Source: Deltaproteobacteria bacterium (GTDB lineage Bacteria; Desulfobacterota; Syntrophobacteria; Syntrophobacterales; Syntrophobacteraceae). From it: DNA of 56,806 nt. The stretch lies in NCBI GenBank assembly GCA_021793275.1, contig JAJYTC010000008.1, positions 1-56,806 on the forward strand, in the 5' to 3' direction. Position numbers and translations under genes: made by a program. A model generated the notes under the pieces. That model worked only from the letters and a program-made list of their open reading frames with translations. It searched no databases and had not been told where the DNA came from. Numbering within the stretch: the first letter of the stretch is position 1; each line of letters begins with the position of its first letter. Below, in pieces: positions 35,000 through 43,081 of this stretch.

Positions 35000-36613
35000 A
35001 TGAGCAACGCCGAGTCCGCAGAAATTCGCCAGGAAGGTTTGGCCGGGCATCTCGAGCTCCAGATACTCTACGATATCTTTTCCGCCCTCGACAGTTCTCC
35101 ATATCTTCAGGATGTTCTCAAACGAACGCTTGCAAATATTCTTGGCACACTCAAATGCAAGATGGGCGCCCTTTACCTCGTCAAGGAGACTTCCGGGGAG
35201 AAATGGCTGCTCGAGCTGTCTGCGCACCACGGGTTTGCGCCAAGACTGCTCAACACCGTCCAGTACCTTAAAATACCATCGGAGATGATGGACAAGTACT
35301 GGCAGGACGACCCTGTCCGATGGTTTCCGATATCGAGACTCTATTTTGCCGCTCTTCGCGAGCGCATGAAGGAAAAGGGCGTCGAGGAAATCATCTGCAT
35401 CCCTCTTATGTCGCACAACCATGTCGTGGGGTTGCTCTATGTGACAAATGACGGAGCATACAAGCTGGGACCGGGGCAGAGCGAACTTTTGAGGGCCATA
35501 GGAAACCAGCTCGGGGTGGCGATCCAGAACGCAAGGCTTTTCGACTCTGTAGAACGGGCCAAAAGAGAGCTGGAAATCAGCTTCGACGCCATCCGGCACG
35601 CGATCTTTCTGGTTGACAGAAAGATGCGGATTTACAGGGTGAACCGCACGAGTGAAGTGGTCTACGGACCGAGCCTGGTCGGACGCAAATACCCTCCGAT
35701 AATTTACGGGACCGAAGAACCTCATGACCAATGCCCTATCTGGGCGGGCCTGGAGAGCGCCCAGCCCCTTCGCACAGAGGGCCCTCACCCGCGTTGGGGC
35801 GGCTACTACCACTATTATGTATTCCCGGTCTTTAACGTATCTTCCGGGGACCTCGAACGAGTCCTTTATTATGAAAAGGACGCCACACAAGCGAGGAAAC
35901 TCGAAGAGCGCCTCCAGCAGGCAGAACGGCTAAAGGCCCTGGGGACGCTGGCGGCGGGGATCGCCCATGAAATCCGCAACCCGCTGGCCACCATAAATTT
36001 CAACACCCAGATGCTCAGGCGCGAATTGGAGCTAAAACCCGCCCAGGCGGAGATGTTCGAAGACGTCTCCGAGCAGATACGCAGGATGGACCGCATTATT
36101 CAGCAGGTGCTCCAGTTCGCGCGGCCCAGCGATCCACAGTTCCTTCCCGCCGAACTCAACGATGCGGTGCGCCGTTGCGTGGATATGGCGAAAATGTATC
36201 TCAGGAAGGCCAGTGTCGAAGTGACGGTCGACCTGCAGCCGGACCTGCCTCCTGTCGTGATGGATTTCAACCAGATCTGCCAGGTATTGATGAACCTTAT
36301 AATCAATGCGATCGAGGCGATGCCCGGAGGCGGGAAACTGAGAATTGGCACCTTTTCGAGCGCAGAGCAGGGGCAGACCTTCGAGATTCATGACTCGGGA
36401 ACAGGCGTTTTGGAGGAAGACAAGCTCCGCATATTCGACCCTTTCTTTACCAGAAAGCCTGAGGGCACCGGGATGGGTCTTAGCATTTCCAGGCAGATAG
36501 CCGAAAAACACGGCGCCCTCATAGAACTGGATTCAACGCCGGGCGAAGGGACCACTTTTCGATTGATCTTCCCCAGGGGTAACGATCAATTAGCATCCCG
36601 GAATGCGAAGTAA
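35000..36613 (+). CDS. Cytoplasmic GAF-PAS sensor histidine kinase
   Basis: A protein of 537 residues from the ATG at 35000 (GGGAAGG upstream). It has no TM segments. A GAF domain (about 20-195; CKMGALYLVKE, IICIPLMSHNHVVGLLY) precedes a PAS domain (about 215-330; DAIRHAIFLVDRKMRIYRVN). HisKA follows (GIAHEIRNPLATINFN with phospho-His) and then HATPase (LMNLIINAIEAMPGG, GTGMGLSISRQIAEKHG). The PAS domain contains a single Cys in CPIW, which could sense redox or bind a cofactor. No response regulator is adjacent. It may be cotranscribed with the CitE-like lyase, so a metabolite cue is conceivable. Confidence 0.93.
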   Translation: MSNAESAEIRQEGLAGHLELQILYDIFSALDSSPYLQDVLKRTLANILGTLKCKMGALYLVKETSGEKWLLELSAHHGFAPRLLNTVQYLKIPSEMMDKYWQDDPVRWFPISRLYFAALRERMKEKGVEEIICIPLMSHNHVVGLLYVTNDGAYKLGPGQSELLRAIGNQLGVAIQNARLFDSVERAKRELEISFDAIRHAIFLVDRKMRIYRVNRTSEVVYGPSLVGRKYPPIIYGTEEPHDQCPIWAGLESAQPLRTEGPHPRWGGYYHYYVFPVFNVSSGDLERVLYYEKDATQARKLEERLQQAERLKALGTLAAGIAHEIRNPLATINFNTQMLRRELELKPAQAEMFEDVSEQIRRMDRIIQQVLQFARPSDPQFLPAELNDAVRRCVDMAKMYLRKASVEVTVDLQPDLPPVVMDFNQICQVLMNLIINAIEAMPGGGKLRIGTFSSAEQGQTFEIHDSGTGVLEEDKLRIFDPFFTRKPEGTGMGLSISRQIAEKHGALIELDSTPGEGTTFRLIFPRGNDQLASRNAK

Positions 36614-36692
36614 GTCGACAATGCGCCATTATGCCGTCGACATTTACGACTGTGGTGACGGCCTGCTTGTTTGCGGGATTGCGCCGGGCTTT

Positions 36693-37073
36693 TCAGCCGT
36701 TTAAACTTCGCGATTGCGCAGCTCTTTTGACTCTGAAAATCTCTTTCAACTGCGCTTTAAGTTCGGAGCGGCGCTCTTGAAACCTTATTCCGCAACGCCT
36801 CATCCGAGGATTGCTCCAGGACTCCTCCGGCGTTTCGAAATCGTACATCACGATGGATTCTATTCGATTCATTCGATGTGAATCCGAACCGAATATACTG
36901 ATGCTTGCCGGACCTGTATCGAGCTTCCTTGTGGCAAGATACTGAACGGCCATACCACCCAGACTCGCATCCAAGACTTTGCCCACGATTACCGGTCCCT
37001 CTGGAATCACAAATGCAGCAAAAACCTCTTTACACATTTCAAATCGCTTGTGCCTTCTCCGTTCTCGGCGCAC
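36693..37073 (-). CDS. PilZ-domain protein (c-di-GMP receptor)
   Basis: About 126 residues from a GTG at 37071-37073, chosen because GGGGAGGAG lies 7 nt upstream. In-frame ATGs at 37100 and 37094 lack a site of that strength. The protein opens with the RxxxR motif in RRERRRHKRF and continues with DASLGGMAVQY (the D/NxSxxG motif) and a final RCGIRF strand. These are the c-di-GMP contacts of PilZ domains, so the protein should bind the nucleotide. A basic helical tail follows. It stands alone, so the output partner is unknown. Confidence 0.85.
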   Translation of the reverse strand: MRRERRRHKRFEMCKEVFAAFVIPEGPVIVGKVLDASLGGMAVQYLATRKLDTGPASISIFGSDSHRMNRIESIVMYDFETPEESWSNPRMRRCGIRFQERRSELKAQLKEIFRVKRAAQSRSLNG

Positions 37074-37561
37074 GCTAAAACTCCTCCCCGACATCGACAT
37101 CGGCCGAATTCCGGCAGTCAGCTTCACGTTACAACGGGCGAAAATGGAAACTGGAAATGCAATTTAAATGCCTATTTTCGGAAAGCACGGTAAGCATGCG
37201 ACACTAAAGAGTATCTTCAACGCAGACAGGGGGTCCTTCCGGGTCGAAAGTGTAAAAAAAACCTACACCCACAGTCGATAAAATGGCCCAGAATGTGATT
37301 TTGCACCGGTTTTAAAATTGTAAAGATTTCCGACGCATTTGTGCAAAAAACTTTGAGAAAATGCATTACGACCAGGCGGCTGAGACCGAAAATATTGTGC
37401 TTCAGAGTTTTTCCCGGATCTCGGGAGGTGTCGCAGACGTTTAAAGTATGGTATGGAACGTATGTTCTCGGGGATTGGGCGTCAAGCGGCAAATTCGGGC
37501 AAGACGCCGGGCGGTCTGGAAAGAAATCACGCTTTTATCCTTGAACCGGGGAGCCGGAATT
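37074..37561. other. Intergenic region, no gene recognised
   Basis: About 488 bp between the divergent PilZ and nuclease-like genes. It is AT-rich near 37140-37320. Apart from the PilZ ribosome-binding site and presumed promoters I see no structure that I can name. Confidence 0.4.
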
Positions 37562-38107
37562 ATGATGTTACGCGGCAAATCAAGGGCTGTTGTCATTGTG
37601 GTCGCGCTTTTTGTGGTCTTCGTTGCGTTTCCTCTACCGTGCCTTGCATATGCCGGGAAGGTGGTGAATGTCGACGGAGGGGATTTGCTGACGGTTTCGG
37701 TAAATGGTTCCGTGCGAAAAATTCGCCTCTACGGCATTGGCTGCCCTTTATTCGGCCAACCCTTTCACGGAAAGGCCATGTTCATGACGAAATTTTTGTC
37801 GCTTCAAAGAGACGTGGAGATCACCCCTGTTTTCAGGGATAATTATGGCGTTGAAAATGCGCTTGTTAGAATCGATGGATCGGCGGAATATCTCAATGAG
37901 AAACTTGTCGAGTACGGGCTTGCCTGGGTAAAGCCCTGCGACAGGAAATCACACCTGTGCCGGGAATGGAAAAAGCTGGAGGGGGTTGCCCAAATGAATT
38001 TTATTGGACTTTGGGCTCAACCGCCTGCGATTGCCCCGTGGGATTGGGAAAAGGCTAAACGGTTGAGGATACTCGATCGCATGAAAGCAGCGGAAAAGCG
38101 GAAATAG
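37562..38107 (+). CDS. Exported SNase-fold protein lacking nuclease residues
   Basis: A protein of 181 residues from the ATG at 37562 (GGGGAGCC upstream; a second ATG follows at once). It has a signal peptide (about 10-29, ending LAYA). The mature part follows the staphylococcal nuclease fold: VVNVDGGDLLTVSVNG, then IRLYGIGCPLFGQPF, then YLNEKLVEYGLAWVKP. In active members the second block reads R-L-x-x-x-D-x-P-E. Here the Asp is Gly60 and the Glu is Leu63. The second catalytic Arg, expected after a Tyr-Gly, is Val97. Only Arg55 and the first Asp remain. I infer loss of nuclease activity and perhaps a binding role. The C-terminus is rich in Lys, Arg and Trp. Confidence 0.8.
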   Translation: MMLRGKSRAVVIVVALFVVFVAFPLPCLAYAGKVVNVDGGDLLTVSVNGSVRKIRLYGIGCPLFGQPFHGKAMFMTKFLSLQRDVEITPVFRDNYGVENALVRIDGSAEYLNEKLVEYGLAWVKPCDRKSHLCREWKKLEGVAQMNFIGLWAQPPAIAPWDWEKAKRLRILDRMKAAEKRK

Positions 38108-38524
38108 CTTGCGACTGCGCCGCCGTCATGCCGCCGGCTTTTATTCATCAGAAGAATGTGTATATACTTTGTCGGACTATTTTTCATGCTCCATCCCATC
38201 CTAAGTAGCTGATAAGGCGAAAGTTGTTTATAATTTTACAATTGCCGGATGATTTTGGTGAGCTATCGGAACGGATGAGGCAGTCCTGATAACTTGCTTA
38301 TTCCCGCCGGAGATTTTATATTTCTTCACTCTAAGGCGGCGCGACTGAAGCTTTTTGGACAAAAAACCGACCTGAAAATGCGGTGGGAACTCTTTGCACC
38401 GAGGTGGTGCATCATTCCTGTTGAGGAATGCAGGCAAGTTTTTTGGACAAAATTTTATCTCGGCATTCAGGTTGGATACATAGCTTAGAAGTTGATGCAT
38501 TATTACAGTTAGAAGGGGGTAGTT
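38108..38524. other. Intergenic region, no gene recognised
   Basis: 417 bp between the nuclease-like gene and the GAF gene, both plus strand. AT-rich near 38150-38260. No convincing gene, and no terminator that I can place with confidence. Confidence 0.4.
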
Positions 38525-39082
38525 ATGGATTCCAGAGAAAGATCTTATCTTGAGTCGTTTAGGAAAGTCTTGAAAGCGGTGACCTCCACATTGTCCTTGG
38601 ACGAGGTCCTGGACATGCTGGTCAGAAATGTCGCGGAGGTCATGAATGTGAAGGCCTGTACCATCCGCCTTCTCGATCCCGAAAAGGGGACTCTGGAGTT
38701 GATGGCGTCTTATGGATTGAGCAATAATTATATCCAGAAAGGTCATATCGAAGCGCAGCGCAGCATTGCCGAATCCATGGAAGGGAAAACCGTGACGGTA
38801 TTGAATATGGCGGAGGATCCCAGAGCACAGTATCCAAAAGCGGCGGTCGAGGAAGGGATCGTCAGTCTGTGTTCCATCCCCCTTTCCATCAAAGGGCGTG
38901 TTATCGGTGTGCTCAGGGTCTATACGGGGGCTCCCCACAACTTTACCGAAGACGAGATTAACTTTGCGGAAGCCTTGGCTGAAATGGGGGCTATAGCGAT
39001 TCGAAATGCCCGGGTTCATGAGGGGCTGCAGGGGGATTTTCAAAGAGTTGTGGACATGTGGTCAGCGGAACTGAATAGATAG
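38525..39082 (+). CDS. Single GAF-domain protein (185 aa)
   Basis: A GAF fold without an output domain: an N-terminal signalling helix (FRKVLKAVTSTLSLDEVLDMLV), VKACTIRLLDPEKGTLELMA, a helix with RSIAESMEGKTV, then LCSIPLSIKGRVIGVLRVYTG and a C-terminal helix. Three Cys residues are scattered. The domain usually binds a small ligand or a cofactor and works with a partner kinase. None is adjacent. AGAAGGGGG lies just upstream of the ATG. It converges with modC across a bidirectional terminator. Confidence 0.88.
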   Translation: MDSRERSYLESFRKVLKAVTSTLSLDEVLDMLVRNVAEVMNVKACTIRLLDPEKGTLELMASYGLSNNYIQKGHIEAQRSIAESMEGKTVTVLNMAEDPRAQYPKAAVEEGIVSLCSIPLSIKGRVIGVLRVYTGAPHNFTEDEINFAEALAEMGAIAIRNARVHEGLQGDFQRVVDMWSAELNR

Positions 39083-39146
39083 CGCCAATCCGGGATCACT
39101 TTTCCGGTCTAACACGTCCTTAGCCTCAAAATAGGAATGAAATGGA

Positions 39147-39190
39147 GGGCCGGCCCTCCCCTCAAGCGCCGTGAGGGTCCGGCCCCCCTT
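39147..39190. terminator. Bidirectional terminator between the GAF gene and modC
   Basis: GGGCCGG (39147-39153) pairs with CCGGCCC (39179-39185), with an inner CCTCA/TGAGG stem. Downstream on the plus strand is CCCTTTAA. It lies in the 169-bp convergent gap. Confidence 0.65.
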
Positions 39191-39251
39191 TAACCCGCAA
39201 TCATCCCCGGATTTCTCATACGAACCGGATTCCAGCCCGCAACTGTATTCG

Positions 39252-40331
39252 CTATAAGATCCCGTGGGAAACCGCGACGCTCTTGATAATGGCGAAAACC
39301 CGCATGCCGGGCTTCAAGTCAAGCGTTGAGAGGGCCATGGGAGTTATTCTGGCCAGAAGGGGACAGCCGATATCAAGCCTTACGTCCACCAGCGATCCGT
39401 TCCCGTTGGTGATTTCTTCAACGGTGCCGGGCAGGATATTCTGCACGCTGATTTGCTCTGGGGAAACAAGCGCAATGGCCACGTTTCTCGCCTCTATGCG
39501 CACCCTCACTCTGCTCCCGATCGAGACATCGAGCCGCGGGACCTTCAAGACGCCCCCCTGGAAACGCAGATAACTGAGACCGGCTGCCTCATGGTGTGAT
39601 TCCACAACCGTCGATATGACGGCGCCGCAATCGGTATATCCGGTTAAACTCTGCAGATCGCGGCGGCTCATCAGTTCTTCGATCGTGCCGGATGCGACCG
39701 CGCGGCCGGAATCCAGCACTACCATGACGTCGGCCAGGTTTAGAATCTCTTCGAGCGAATGGCTGACATAGAGTATGGGAAGGGAAAACTCGCCGGCCAA
39801 ACGGGCGATGAAGGGCAGCACTTCGGCTTTTCTGGCAAAATCAAGGGAAGCCAGCGGTTCGTCCATTAAAAGGACGGAAGGGCTCGTTAGCAGCGCCCGG
39901 CCGATGGCCACGCGCTGCTTTTCGCCCCCCGAGAGTTTGGCGGGACGGCGGTCGACGAGGTGATCGATACCGAGCAGGTTTACGACCTGATCGAACTCCA
40001 CATAGCGCTCCGGCTTGGGAGTAAGGCGCATTCCGTAAGTAAGGTTGGACCGTACGGAAAGATGAGGAAACAGCCGCCCTTCCTGAAAAACATAGCCCAC
40101 GCGCCTCTTTTCGGGAGGAAGGTCAATAGTTGACTTTGAATCGAAAAGGCAACGGCCGCCCACGATAATGTGGCCCTCATCCGGGCGAACGAGTCCTGCT
40201 ACCATGTTGATGATCGATGTCTTGCCTGCGCCCGAGCGGCCGAACAGTGCGGTCACGCACGCAGCTTCCGACCGAAATGTCGCATCTACCGTGAAATTGC
40301 CCTGCCGTCGCCTGACGCATACATCCAGCAC
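39252..40331 (-). CDS. modC: Molybdate/tungstate ABC transporter ATPase ModC
   Basis: About 359 residues. The start is placed at a GTG (40329-40331) with GAGGG 8 nt upstream, 11 bp after modB. A longer frame to 40760 only reads through modB out of frame and is rejected. The protein begins MLDVCVRRRQGNFTVDATF like other ModC proteins. It has Walker A GRSGAGKT (31-38), LSGGEKQRVAIGRALL and LLMDEPLASLD, and ends in two mop/TOBE oxyanion-binding modules (ISVQNILPGTVEEI... and VRVRIEARNVAIAL). It powers ModAB import. It is the last gene of DUF364-modA-modB-modC. Confidence 0.95.
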   Translation of the reverse strand: MLDVCVRRRQGNFTVDATFRSEAACVTALFGRSGAGKTSIINMVAGLVRPDEGHIIVGGRCLFDSKSTIDLPPEKRRVGYVFQEGRLFPHLSVRSNLTYGMRLTPKPERYVEFDQVVNLLGIDHLVDRRPAKLSGGEKQRVAIGRALLTSPSVLLMDEPLASLDFARKAEVLPFIARLAGEFSLPILYVSHSLEEILNLADVMVVLDSGRAVASGTIEELMSRRDLQSLTGYTDCGAVISTVVESHHEAAGLSYLRFQGGVLKVPRLDVSIGSRVRVRIEARNVAIALVSPEQISVQNILPGTVEEITNGNGSLVDVRLDIGCPLLARITPMALSTLDLKPGMRVFAIIKSVAVSHGIL

Positions 40332-40342
40332 GAAATAAACCC

Positions 40343-41041
40343 TCAGCTTTCCATCCGGGCCGCATAGCGCCTGGCCAAAAGCTCCGATGCCACCAGGGCG
40401 GCCATCCCCAGGGCTACCGCGATAACGCACAGCCGCATCGCCGCCCGTTCCCCGCCGGGGATCTGGGTGAGTGTGTAGAGAGCCAGGGGAAGGGTCTGAG
40501 TCTGCCCCTGGATATTGGAGACGAACGTGATGGTTGCGCCGAATTCGCCAAGGCTGCGGGCGAAGGCTAAAATAGCCCCCGCTATCACACCCGGGACTAC
40601 AAGGGGCAGCGTCACAGTGAAAAACACTCTGAGCGGTCCGGCTCCAAGCGTTCGGGCCGCGGCCTCCAACCCCCGGTCCACGTTTTCGATAGAAAGCCTC
40701 ACAGCGCGCACGAGCAGCGGGAAAGCCATCACGGCAGACGCCAGCGCCGCTCCCTTCCATGTAAAGGCAATTGTGATTCCCAAAGTCTTATGAAGCCACG
40801 CACCCAGGATCCCCCTGTTCCCGAGCAGTACGAGCAGCAGGTAGCCCACCACTACGGGCGGCAGCACCAGCGGCAGATGAATCAGGCCGTCCAGGGCGGA
40901 TTTTCCTGGAAACCTGAGCCTCGCCAGCCCCCACGCCGCCAGTATGCCGAATGGAAGGCTCACGGCCACAGCCCAGCCGGAGACCCACAGGCTCAGCTTT
41001 AAAGCGTCGATTTCTACCGGGGTAAGACTGAACCAGCTCAT
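40343..41041 (-). CDS. modB: Molybdate/tungstate ABC transporter permease ModB
   Basis: A protein of 232 residues with five to six TM helices. It has the ABC permease coupling motif EAARTLGAGPLRVFFTVTLP, followed by FARSLGEFGATITFVSNIQG, which is diagnostic for ModB. Its start overlaps modA by 4 bp. It forms a dimer in the inner membrane that accepts oxyanion from ModA. Confidence 0.96.
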   Translation of the reverse strand: MSWFSLTPVEIDALKLSLWVSGWAVAVSLPFGILAAWGLARLRFPGKSALDGLIHLPLVLPPVVVGYLLLVLLGNRGILGAWLHKTLGITIAFTWKGAALASAVMAFPLLVRAVRLSIENVDRGLEAAARTLGAGPLRVFFTVTLPLVVPGVIAGAILAFARSLGEFGATITFVSNIQGQTQTLPLALYTLTQIPGGERAAMRLCVIAVALGMAALVASELLARRYAARMES

Positions 41042-41826
41042 TCTATCACGCTGAAGCCGTATTTTTCAAAAATCGCCCGCGCTTGAGGCGTCTTGAGAAA
41101 TTCGAGGAAACTCCTGGCGGCAGGAGTTTCCTGTCCGGTAACCAGGGCCGCCGGGTAGACGATCGGCGGATGGCTGCTCGCCGGGAATACTCCGATTATC
41201 TTGACCTTTTTCGTGATTGCGGCATCGGTGGCATAAACGATTCCAAGAGGCGCTTCGCCACGTTCGACCAAAACCAGCGCGAGCCGGACGTCGGCCTCCC
41301 TCGCCAGGCTCCCTTTAACGCTGTTCCAGACGCCCAGCGATTCGAGGGCCTGCTTTGCGTAAATACCTGCAGGCACATGCGCCGGGTCGCCCACTGAAAG
41401 CTTTCCGCCCGCAAGGAGCCGTGCGAGGTTGAAACCGCGGGTGATCTCAACCTTATTGAGCTTGCTGCCCGAAGGGGCGATCAATACGAGCCGGTTGCCA
41501 AGCAGATTGAAGCGGCTGGCGGGATCGATCACTTTTTTCTTTGCCAGATAATCCATCCACTTTTCATCTGCCGATATGAAGACGTTGGCCGGAGCGCCGT
41601 TTTCAATCTGTTTGGCAAGGGTCGAAGACGAGAGGTAGGAAGGCGTAAATGCGCACTTGTCCTTTTGTGCAAATAATTTGCCGATAGCATTCAAGGAGTT
41701 CGTGAGCGACGCGGCTGCGAATACGGTCACGTTGCCCTCCGCGCGTGCGGAAACATTAAAACCGACGAGAAAAGTCAGCGCCAACAGTACAGTAAAGACA
41801 CTTCCAGCCATCCGCTTCAGATTCAT
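41038..41826 (-). CDS. modA: Molybdate/tungstate-binding protein ModA
   Basis: About 262 residues from the ATG at 41824-41826 (CGGAG 6-7 nt upstream; an ATG at 41830 is possible). It has a signal peptide ending near ARA-EG. The periplasmic binding fold shows TVFAAASLTNSLNAIG, where the Ser contacts the oxyanion, then GAPANVFISADEKWMDYL, RLVLIAPSGS, GDPAHVPAGIYAKQAL and GIVYATDAAI with the Tyr ligand. It delivers molybdate or tungstate to ModBC. It lies 38 bp downstream of the DUF364 gene on the same strand. Confidence 0.95.
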   Translation of the reverse strand: MNLKRMAGSVFTVLLALTFLVGFNVSARAEGNVTVFAAASLTNSLNAIGKLFAQKDKCAFTPSYLSSSTLAKQIENGAPANVFISADEKWMDYLAKKKVIDPASRFNLLGNRLVLIAPSGSKLNKVEITRGFNLARLLAGGKLSVGDPAHVPAGIYAKQALESLGVWNSVKGSLAREADVRLALVLVERGEAPLGIVYATDAAITKKVKIIGVFPASSHPPIVYPAALVTGQETPAARSFLEFLKTPQARAIFEKYGFSVIE

Positions 41827-41864
41827 AATCATCTCCGATAGTTGTTAAAGCAATTTTCCTAACC

Positions 41865-42677
41865 TTAATCCCGGTCGGCGATCCCTCTATCCAAAGTCAT
41901 AAAGACCTTTCGGCTGAACTGGTGAATGACAGGGGTCCCGGCGCCGTGCCGCACTGCCTTCAATACCGCGTCCCCGTCCACTGCGACCGTCCCGGCCAGC
42001 ACCCGGACGGGCAGCCCGGCGAACGCTTCGCAGACCATCGGAGTGCTCGGCCCGAGCATGATCGCTTTGACTCCGGGGCCGATGCGGCCCAGCACCTCTT
42101 CGGTAGTGCCGTTCAAAATGGAGGTCGAGGTAAGGATCAGCACTTGCGCCCAATCGCCCAGTTTGTCGTAGAAAAGGGTCTCCTGCCCTCCATGCAAAAC
42201 GCGGCCGAACCCTAGATCTCCACCCTCCCTGTGGCGGGCATTTCGCTCGATCACTTCCACTGCCGCGCCCCTGTCTTTTAAAACCTTCATAATCGGCCGG
42301 AATAACCCGACCATAGCCACGCGGCTCCCGGCTCCAATGCCCAAAGAATCCATCCAGGCCGTATCCGAGGGATCGTCCGGAAGCCTGCGCGCAGTCTCAT
42401 GGTTAAGCGCGTTTACAAGGGCCAGCGCCATGCTGCGGCCAAGGGGTGATCTACCTTTGATCAATTCCAGCAGTTCGGACGCCCTTTCGCCTTCGTAGTC
42501 CCGGTAGTCTTCACGCTTCGGGCAGCAACCCCCGCCCCCTGTGTAAGTGTAGGCGATCCCCGTTGCGCCTTCCTCTGTTACCACCGCCGTGTAGCGTAAA
42601 CCAGCGCAAAGGTGGACAACCTTCGTCCCGAGCGCCTTTTCATGAAAAAGATCGTAGAGATTCTCGACGAGTCCCAT
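41865..42677 (-). CDS. DUF4213/DUF364 (putative heavy-metal chelation) protein
   Basis: About 270 residues. The start is placed at the third in-frame ATG (42675-42677) because GGGGAGG lies 6 nt upstream. The ATG at 42690 lacks a site. An N-terminal DUF4213 half (VENLYDLFHEKALGTKVVHLCAG, YTGGGGCCP) precedes a Rossmann-like DUF364 half (RVAMVGLFRPIMKVLKDRGAAVEVIER, VLILTSTSILNGTTEEVL, IMLGPSTPMVCEAF). The family is often found beside transition-metal and molybdenum uptake genes, and a chelation or handling role is assumed, not proven. It is the first gene of an operon with modABC. A decayed copy of its 5' end and promoter is at 46201-46503. Confidence 0.9.
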   Translation of the reverse strand: MGLVENLYDLFHEKALGTKVVHLCAGLRYTAVVTEEGATGIAYTYTGGGGCCPKREDYRDYEGERASELLELIKGRSPLGRSMALALVNALNHETARRLPDDPSDTAWMDSLGIGAGSRVAMVGLFRPIMKVLKDRGAAVEVIERNARHREGGDLGFGRVLHGGQETLFYDKLGDWAQVLILTSTSILNGTTEEVLGRIGPGVKAIMLGPSTPMVCEAFAGLPVRVLAGTVAVDGDAVLKAVRHGAGTPVIHQFSRKVFMTLDRGIADRD

Positions 42678-42900
42678 ATACATCCTCCCCATCGCGCCGT
42701 CGGAGCTTCCGGTCTGCCCTATGCCGCCGGCGCTTCCTCGAAGGGAAGCAAGAACAACAATATATATCGTGTTTACACGGCCATTAATATGTAAAAATTA
42801 CATCTATAGCCATTACTAATGGATGAAACGTCGTGTTTGGACCGTTACCAAGTAAACCTTTTACCCGCCTTAATCAAGGTAAAAAGGCAAAAACATGAAT
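42678..42900. promoter_or_regulatory. Divergent promoter region, copy 1 of a duplicated element
   Basis: Upstream region of DUF364-modABC. It aligns by eye over its whole length with 46296-46503, the region before the TonB-dependent receptor. Features: the near-palindrome CGTGTTTACACG (42768-42779), the perfect dyad ATGTAA-AAA-TTACAT (42789-42803), the shared block ACATCTATAG (about 42800-42809), and a hairpin at 42857-42887 (CCTTTTA ... TAAAAAGG with inner CCTT/AAGG). One or more of these is a candidate operator for an oxyanion-responsive regulator such as the one encoded at 52259. Confidence 0.6.
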
Positions 42901-42903
42901 TTT

Positions 42904-43034
42904 GGAACCAATTGACATACCGCCGATCCCGAATAAAAAAGGCGCCGGAATTTCCCGATGTGGCCAGGCAAATGGGCATTGAGGAATTGTACCGAGCTGT
43001 ACTGTGTTACAAGCATCACACTTGTGGCCCTTTT
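42904..43034 (+). pseudogene. Chimeric remnant: tonB fragment joined to the 3' end of mop
   Basis: Positions about 42911-42980 are nearly identical to 50932-51001 inside tonB (the sequence encoding DIPPIP to PEFPDVARQMGI), with small indels that break the frame. Directly after it, about 42983-43033 matches 51840-51890, the 3' end of mop and the bases beyond its stop. About 840 bp between these two segments in the intact locus is missing. The remnant cannot encode a functional product. It marks a former second copy of the tonB-mop segment. Confidence 0.85.
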
Positions 43035-43081
43035 GGGGCCCGCCTCGCTGCTGCGCAGTCCTTATTTCAGTGTGAGCCGGT

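Noticed and set aside
39252-40760. 502-residue version of ModC
   Set aside because: The first about 140 codons read modB out of frame. A GTG at 40329-40331 with a good upstream GAGGG gives a normal ModC.
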